Assembly: GCA_964436165.1 (NCBI GenBank)
Contig: CAYTBY010000008.1
Coordinates: 1 to 39,881 of the forward strand
From: 2-01-FULL-39-28 sp964436165
GTDB taxonomy: Bacteria > Patescibacteriota > Minisyncoccia > 2-02-FULL-40-12 > GWA2-44-9
DNA: 39,881 nucleotides
Reading direction: 5' to 3'
Shown: positions 36,739-39,881 of the stretch, piece after piece
Layout: each line of letters begins with the position of its first letter
Position numbering within the stretch: position 1 is the first letter of the stretch
Made by a program: the position numbers and the translations under genes
The notes under the pieces: generated by a model
Told to the model about the DNA's origin: nothing
Database searches by the model: none
The model's input: only the letters and a program-made list of their open reading frames with translations

Positions 36739-37613
36739 TATCTTCTCATTTCCTTTAGCTTTTTTATATCCTCGGCAACCTTGTCCGGTTTTGTCTCGAG
36801 AATAAAATCAATTTCAGGAAATGCTTTAATTAAATTTTTAAAACCCTCAACTCCTATTTTACCATCTCCAATATGGTCGTGTCTATCTTTTCTTTCCCCA
36901 AGACCGACCTTTGAATCATTGGCATGGATTACCTTTATCTTGTCGAGACCCACTGTATTTTTAATAATTTCTACCGTATTTCGCATACCCTCTTTTGTTT
37001 TAATATCATATCCCGAAGCAAACATATGGGCAGAATCAAGACATGCCCCAATTTCTCCAGAAGCAAGGCTTCTGGAAATACTGGAAATACGTATGTTTCC
37101 AGAAGCCTTGCTTCTGGAAACATAGTCAAGTATATATTCCAATTCTTCAAAAGTATCCCCGATAATATTCCCTGCCCCAGCCGAAATTTCGAGTAAAAAT
37201 TGGGTACTGCCCTTATAGCCCTTCATTACGGCCCCAATACCCTCAGCAGTTAATTTCAGCGCTTCGTCGCGCGGCATATCTTTGGCACTGCCAAGATGGG
37301 TCATCAGGCATTTTGCCCCAATCAAACTTCCCCTCTCAAGCTCTTCCCGAATCACTCTAACCGACGCCTCCCTTGTTTTCTCATTAGCTGAAGCAAAATT
37401 AATATAATACGGCGCATGGATATAGCATGCTTTTTGATTCCATTTTTTCATCTCTTCCTGAAACCTAATCACCGTCTCTTTATCGATCTTAGGAGCCGGC
37501 CCGCCCTGGGGTGATCTTGTAAACATCTGAAAAACCTCGCACCCCAAATCCGCCGCTCGTTGCGGAGCATTAACTATCCCTCCGGCAATTGAAACATGGC
37601 AACCGATCTTCAT
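36738..37613 (-). CDS. nfo: Endonuclease IV (AP endonuclease)
   Basis: The 291-aa TIM-barrel nuclease has GCHVSIAGG, the zinc ligands in YIHAPYYINFAS, THLGSAKD, LLEISAGAGN, ACLDSAHMFASG, IHANDSK and HDHIGDGKIG. It cuts DNA at abasic sites in base-excision repair. Between EELEYILDYV and IGACLDSAH an extra ~23 residues containing SRSKASG and SRSLASG are encoded by two palindromes (37057-37117). The overlap with the upstream 129-aa gene is 4 nt. Confidence 0.93.
   Translation of the reverse strand: MKIGCHVSIAGGIVNAPQRAADLGCEVFQMFTRSPQGGPAPKIDKETVIRFQEEMKKWNQKACYIHAPYYINFASANEKTREASVRVIREELERGSLIGAKCLMTHLGSAKDMPRDEALKLTAEGIGAVMKGYKGSTQFLLEISAGAGNIIGDTFEELEYILDYVSRSKASGNIRISSISRSLASGEIGACLDSAHMFASGYDIKTKEGMRNTVEIIKNTVGLDKIKVIHANDSKVGLGERKDRHDHIGDGKIGVEGFKNLIKAFPEIDFILETKPDKVAEDIKKLKEMRR
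37057..37117. repeat. Paired SKASG palindromes inside nfo
   Basis: CCAGAAGC-AAG-GCTTCTGG (37057-37075) and CCAGAAGC-CTT-GCTTCTGG (37099-37117), opposite orientation, in frame. Confidence 0.9.
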
Positions 37614-37999
37614 TGTATAATTCCCTCCTCTTTTAATGCACTTAGAATATCTTGCGGAATAGGAATTTGTTTGCCGACCGGGCTGACGCCGGGATACCGC
37701 CAGGCGCTTATGATGATAAATTTAGAATCTGGGATTTTGATTTTAGAATCTTGAATTTTTCCTTTTTCATTTTTACTTTTTACTTTTTGTTGGTACATTA
37801 CCCATACTTCTGACGGTTTCTTTTGATTTGTTCCCGATTGCATAACGGCAACTGTATTCTCGGCTACGCCATCTTCCACTCTCTTTGGGTTCCGGATAAC
37901 TCTTTTCACCCTGTCCGGCGACAAACCATAAAAAGCCATCTTTCGAACAACATGGTTAGTCCAATGATATTTGCTGTCATTTTTAACCTTGAACATCAC
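37610..37999 (-). CDS. DUF4258/BrnT-like protein with repeat insert
   Basis: The 129-aa protein begins YHWTNHVVRKMAFYGLSPDRVKRVIRNPKRVEDG, the H...M...GLS...V...NP pattern of DUF4258 and BrnT-like folds, related to RNase toxins. A middle stretch rich in K, S, D and I (KVKSKNEKGKIQDSKIKIPDSK) is encoded by AT-rich tandem motifs at ~37722-37792 and looks like an insertion. It overlaps the start of nfo by 4 nt. Whether it is a toxin or a repair partner is unclear. Confidence 0.6.
   Translation of the reverse strand: MMFKVKNDSKYHWTNHVVRKMAFYGLSPDRVKRVIRNPKRVEDGVAENTVAVMQSGTNQKKPSEVWVMYQQKVKSKNEKGKIQDSKIKIPDSKFIIISAWRYPGVSPVGKQIPIPQDILSALKEEGIIQ
37722..37792. repeat. AT-rich tandem motif inside the 129-aa gene
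   Basis: Degenerate TTTAGAATCTTGAATTTT and TTTTTACTTTTT units in frame encode KSKNEKGKIQDSKIKIPDSK. Confidence 0.75.
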
Positions 38000-38026
38000 T
38001 CGAACTTAGCACAAATATTCTGATTT

Positions 38027-38488
38027 TTATAGAGATAAGATAACGCTAGAGAATAAAGGCGCAAGAAATGGAGAGTCAGAAGCAGAGAGGGCAAAAATAA
38101 TGGAACAAAAGCCGGCCGAGATAAGGCACCAAGTGCACCAATTTTTTAAAATAAACGCCTGAACAAGCGTGAGATAGATTGAAAATAAAAAAGCAAAAAC
38201 AGTAGCCGCAAGAAGTCCGGAAGCAAATAAGGGCACGTAGATATTGGGAAAAATGACGCTTAGCCCGTAACTAACGGCTATTGAAACATAATAAACCATG
38301 CCCAATATTTCAACCGGAACTCCCATGAATTTAGAATAATCACTGTGGATAACGGTATCGCAATTTGCCTTCAAGGGACAAACCAAAGCTTCTTTCACGT
38401 TTTTTTTGTGATGACGGATATATGAAGCAATCAAAAATCCTCCGAAACCAAGAAAAATTATTATAACGAAATCGGCTATCTGTATCAT
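38027..38488 (-). CDS. Vitamin K epoxide reductase (VKOR) family protein
   Basis: The protein has four to five membrane helices, the Cys pair CPLKANCD, then SDYSKFMGVPVEILG with the conserved Ser, and the active-site CTWC in the last helix pair. Bacterial VKOR reoxidises the partner that makes disulfides in exported proteins, using quinone or a related acceptor. The frame is open to a GTG at 38548, but that lies in a terminator. I prefer ATG 38488, 7 nt after a TACAAT box, giving 153 aa. Several Cys-bearing exported proteins in this window could be its substrates. Confidence 0.88.
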   Translation of the reverse strand: MIQIADFVIIIFLGFGGFLIASYIRHHKKNVKEALVCPLKANCDTVIHSDYSKFMGVPVEILGMVYYVSIAVSYGLSVIFPNIYVPLFASGLLAATVFAFLFSIYLTLVQAFILKNWCTWCLISAGFCSIIFALSASDSPFLAPLFSSVILSL

Positions 38489-38521
38489 GAACATAATTGT
38501 AGCATCAAATTGCGACAAATC

Positions 38522-38593
38522 AAAAACCCCGCCCTCTATGCCTATCACCCACGAATTTAAACGTGAATCACAAGCTTAGAGGGCGGGGTTTTT
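38522..38593 (-). terminator. Long terminator hairpin after RRM gene
   Basis: AAAAACCCCGCCCTCTA and its complement flank a 38-nt loop. It ends the RRM gene. Confidence 0.85.
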
Positions 38594-38607
38594 GTTAGGA
38601 CGATAGC

Positions 38608-38979
38608 TTAGTAGCTGTCGCCGCCTCGGCCACCGCCGAAACCACCACGGCCGCCACCAAATCCGCCTCGGCCACCGCCGAAACCACCACCGCCACCACC
38701 ACCGCCGAAACTCCTTCTCGGAGGTCGGTCAGCAAGCGGTCTGGCCTCATTGACAATCAGCTTTCTGCCTTCGATCTCTTTTCCGTTCAAGCCGTCAATT
38801 GCAGCTTGAGCCTCTTCGTCATTTGTCATTTCGACAAATCCGAAGCCGCGTGAACGTCCAGTCATTCTGTCCATAAGGACGTCGGCTTTTTCTACCGCGC
38901 CGTATTGAGCAAACCAGCTCTGCATATCGGCATTGGTAGTAGAGTAGGGCAAATTGCCTACATATAATTTTTTACTCAT
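38608..38979 (-). CDS. RRM-type RNA-binding protein with glycine-rich tail
   Basis: The 123-aa protein has one RNA recognition motif with both signatures, RNP2 (KLYVGNLP) and RNP1 (RGFGFVEM), then a tail of GGG/FGGGRGG repeats. In cyanobacteria and other bacteria such proteins rise in the cold and bind RNA. The frame extends to 39009, but MSKKLYVGNLP at 38979 is the normal start. A 200-nt structured leader and its promoter lie upstream, suggesting post-transcriptional or temperature control. Confidence 0.93.
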   Translation of the reverse strand: MSKKLYVGNLPYSTTNADMQSWFAQYGAVEKADVLMDRMTGRSRGFGFVEMTNDEEAQAAIDGLNGKEIEGRKLIVNEARPLADRPPRRSFGGGGGGGGFGGGRGGFGGGRGGFGGGRGGDSY

Positions 38980-39209
38980 GCGATAATTGTTTGCGAATAC
39001 AATGAGCAACTACAATTATCAGCATCCGCCAAAGCTTTATGCGAAGGCGGACACCTGGGTAGTTATTCATGCTCCACAGACAATTGTGTAATTTTGCAGG
39101 AACGACCTCTCGCCTCGTTCCTGCGAAAACCCCGATAAGGGGACTGAGGAAACGCCGCTGAGAAAACCTACATTAGATACATAATAGCATATACTGGTTT
39201 CAAATGCAA
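38980..39209 (-). promoter_or_regulatory. Promoter and structured 5' leader of the RRM gene
   Basis: TTGCAT (39209-39204) and TATTAT (39186-39181), 17-nt spacer. The ~195-nt leader contains a strong stem GCAGGAACGA/TCGTTCCTGC (39095-39123) and a CCCC/GGGG stem near 39131-39143. No Shine-Dalgarno is exposed right before the ATG. It could be a cold-responsive or autoregulatory leader; the function is inferred. Confidence 0.6.
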
Positions 39210-39235
39210 GGCTTTTGGAATATAATTAAACTACT

Positions 39236-39697
39236 ATGTATAAGAAGTTTTTACTAATAATCGGCCTGGGTATAGTTATTCTAATTCTGTTTTCTTATTT
39301 TACGTTCAAAAATGACCAAGATTTACCTTTGGAAAAAAGTGATAATTTACAAGCAATAACAATCGGCGGGAAAAAATTAAATATTGATATTGCCGATGAA
39401 CCGCACGAACAGGCTCGAGGCTTATCGGGAAGAAAATCTATGACCGAAAACGAGGGAATGCTCTTTGTTTTTCCTCAGCCGCTAGTACCGGCATTTTGGA
39501 TGAAGGAAATGAATTTTTCACTTGATCTTATCTGGATAGACGCTTCTGGAAAAATAATCGGGATAGAAAAGAATGTGTCGCCAGACACATATCCTAAAAC
39601 ATTCTCCCCCCCCTCGCCCATCAAATACGTCCTCGAAGTCAACGCTGGCTGGTCGGATCGTAATGATATCAGAATAGGCGATTTGGTCTCATTTTAA
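39236..39697 (+). CDS. DUF192-family exported protein
   Basis: The 153-aa protein has an N-terminal anchor (residues ~5-24) and a DUF192 domain: EQARGLSGRKSM, EGMLFVFP, FWMKEMNFSLDLIWID, YVLEVNAGWSDRNDIRIGD. The family is common in bacteria and archaea; the fold is known but the role is not settled. It is divergent from the RRM gene and ends the coding part of the window. Confidence 0.9.
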   Translation: MYKKFLLIIGLGIVILILFSYFTFKNDQDLPLEKSDNLQAITIGGKKLNIDIADEPHEQARGLSGRKSMTENEGMLFVFPQPLVPAFWMKEMNFSLDLIWIDASGKIIGIEKNVSPDTYPKTFSPPSPIKYVLEVNAGWSDRNDIRIGDLVSF

Positions 39698-39881
39698 TCC
39701 CTTCTCCGTTTTTATTATTTTTCATCCTGATCACCTCATCAGCAAAACCATCCCCATCTTCTCGACCGTCTTTTTGTCTTCGTAGCAAATTGTCTTAAAT
39801 TAATCTCAATTTGGCTTATATATTTCAGGCCCTGTTTCCCAAAGTCTCAACACCCGAAATATATATAGCCAAATTATCAAT
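39698..39881. other. Terminal intergenic region with hairpin 39809-39874
   Basis: No gene is visible. ATTTGGCTTATATATTTC pairs with GAAATATATATAGCCAAAT around a ~30-nt loop; it may be a terminator or one more foldback. Confidence 0.55.

Overview
The window looks like a chromosome segment of a Candidate Phyla Radiation (Patescibacteria, probably Parcubacteria-like) bacterium. I infer this from gene style and from no database search. The ribosomal and translation proteins are short or trimmed (150-aa EF-Ts, a release factor 1 without its N-terminal domain). Genes are small and tightly packed. There is a DUF5652 protein, a PMT-family glycosyltransferase and many tiny hypothetical proteins. Several starts lie 6-10 nt behind a -10 box. 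Short palindromes and AT-rich tandem motifs are inserted inside housekeeping genes. UGA is used as a stop.

Left end (1-6950): the right part of an integrative element whose left boundary is outside the window. It carries secreted or anchored proteins, a thermonuclease, a 56-aa protein, a primase-polymerase/RepA-like ATPase and a large serine recombinase. The recombinase reading frame runs antisense into tRNA-Trp(CCA).

Translation/tRNA zone (6950-14030): on the minus strand there are tRNA-Thr(UGU), a LAGLIDADG-like gene, tRNA-Tyr(GUA) split by a 231-nt group I intron, a 57-aa gene, tRNA-Thr(GGU) split by a 236-nt group I intron, bL33 and tRNA-Trp. The order recalls the classical Thr-Tyr-(Gly)-Thr-(tuf)...Trp cluster. 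A second element of about 4.5 kb (8424-12970) sits between tRNA-Tyr and the 57-aa gene. It carries a serine recombinase whose tail is encoded by tRNA-Tyr, an unusual tRNA-Ala-like gene behind a short terminated leader RNA, and a 696-aa surface protein gene bracketed by near-perfect ~202-bp inverted repeats. One repeat is fused to a diverged copy of the recombinase 3' end, which looks like an inverted copy of the element's own attP.

Housekeeping zone (14075-29375): rpsB-tsf-TPR operon; two small genes sharing a promoter cassette; a tRNA-like RNA; rpmE-prfA; rplY; a sugar-phosphate operon (aldolase, conserved unknown, PfkB kinase, ribulose-phosphate epimerase) with a 2-hydroxyacid dehydrogenase; a RelE-type toxin pair; rpiB; a caspase/CHAT-like gene split by an in-frame amber codon; and trxB.

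Right end (29482-39881): PMT glycosyltransferase, secreted and membrane proteins, a nucleotidyltransferase pair, superoxide dismutase, a glutaredoxin, tgt, DUF5652, endonuclease IV, VKOR, an RRM RNA-binding protein with a long structured leader, and DUF192.

Two themes stand out. First, palindromes of several families, up to 221-nt foldbacks, occur between genes, within intron peripheral regions and in frame inside core enzymes. Second, serine-recombinase elements use tRNA genes as targets, and their recombinase C-termini are rewritten by the tRNA sequence.
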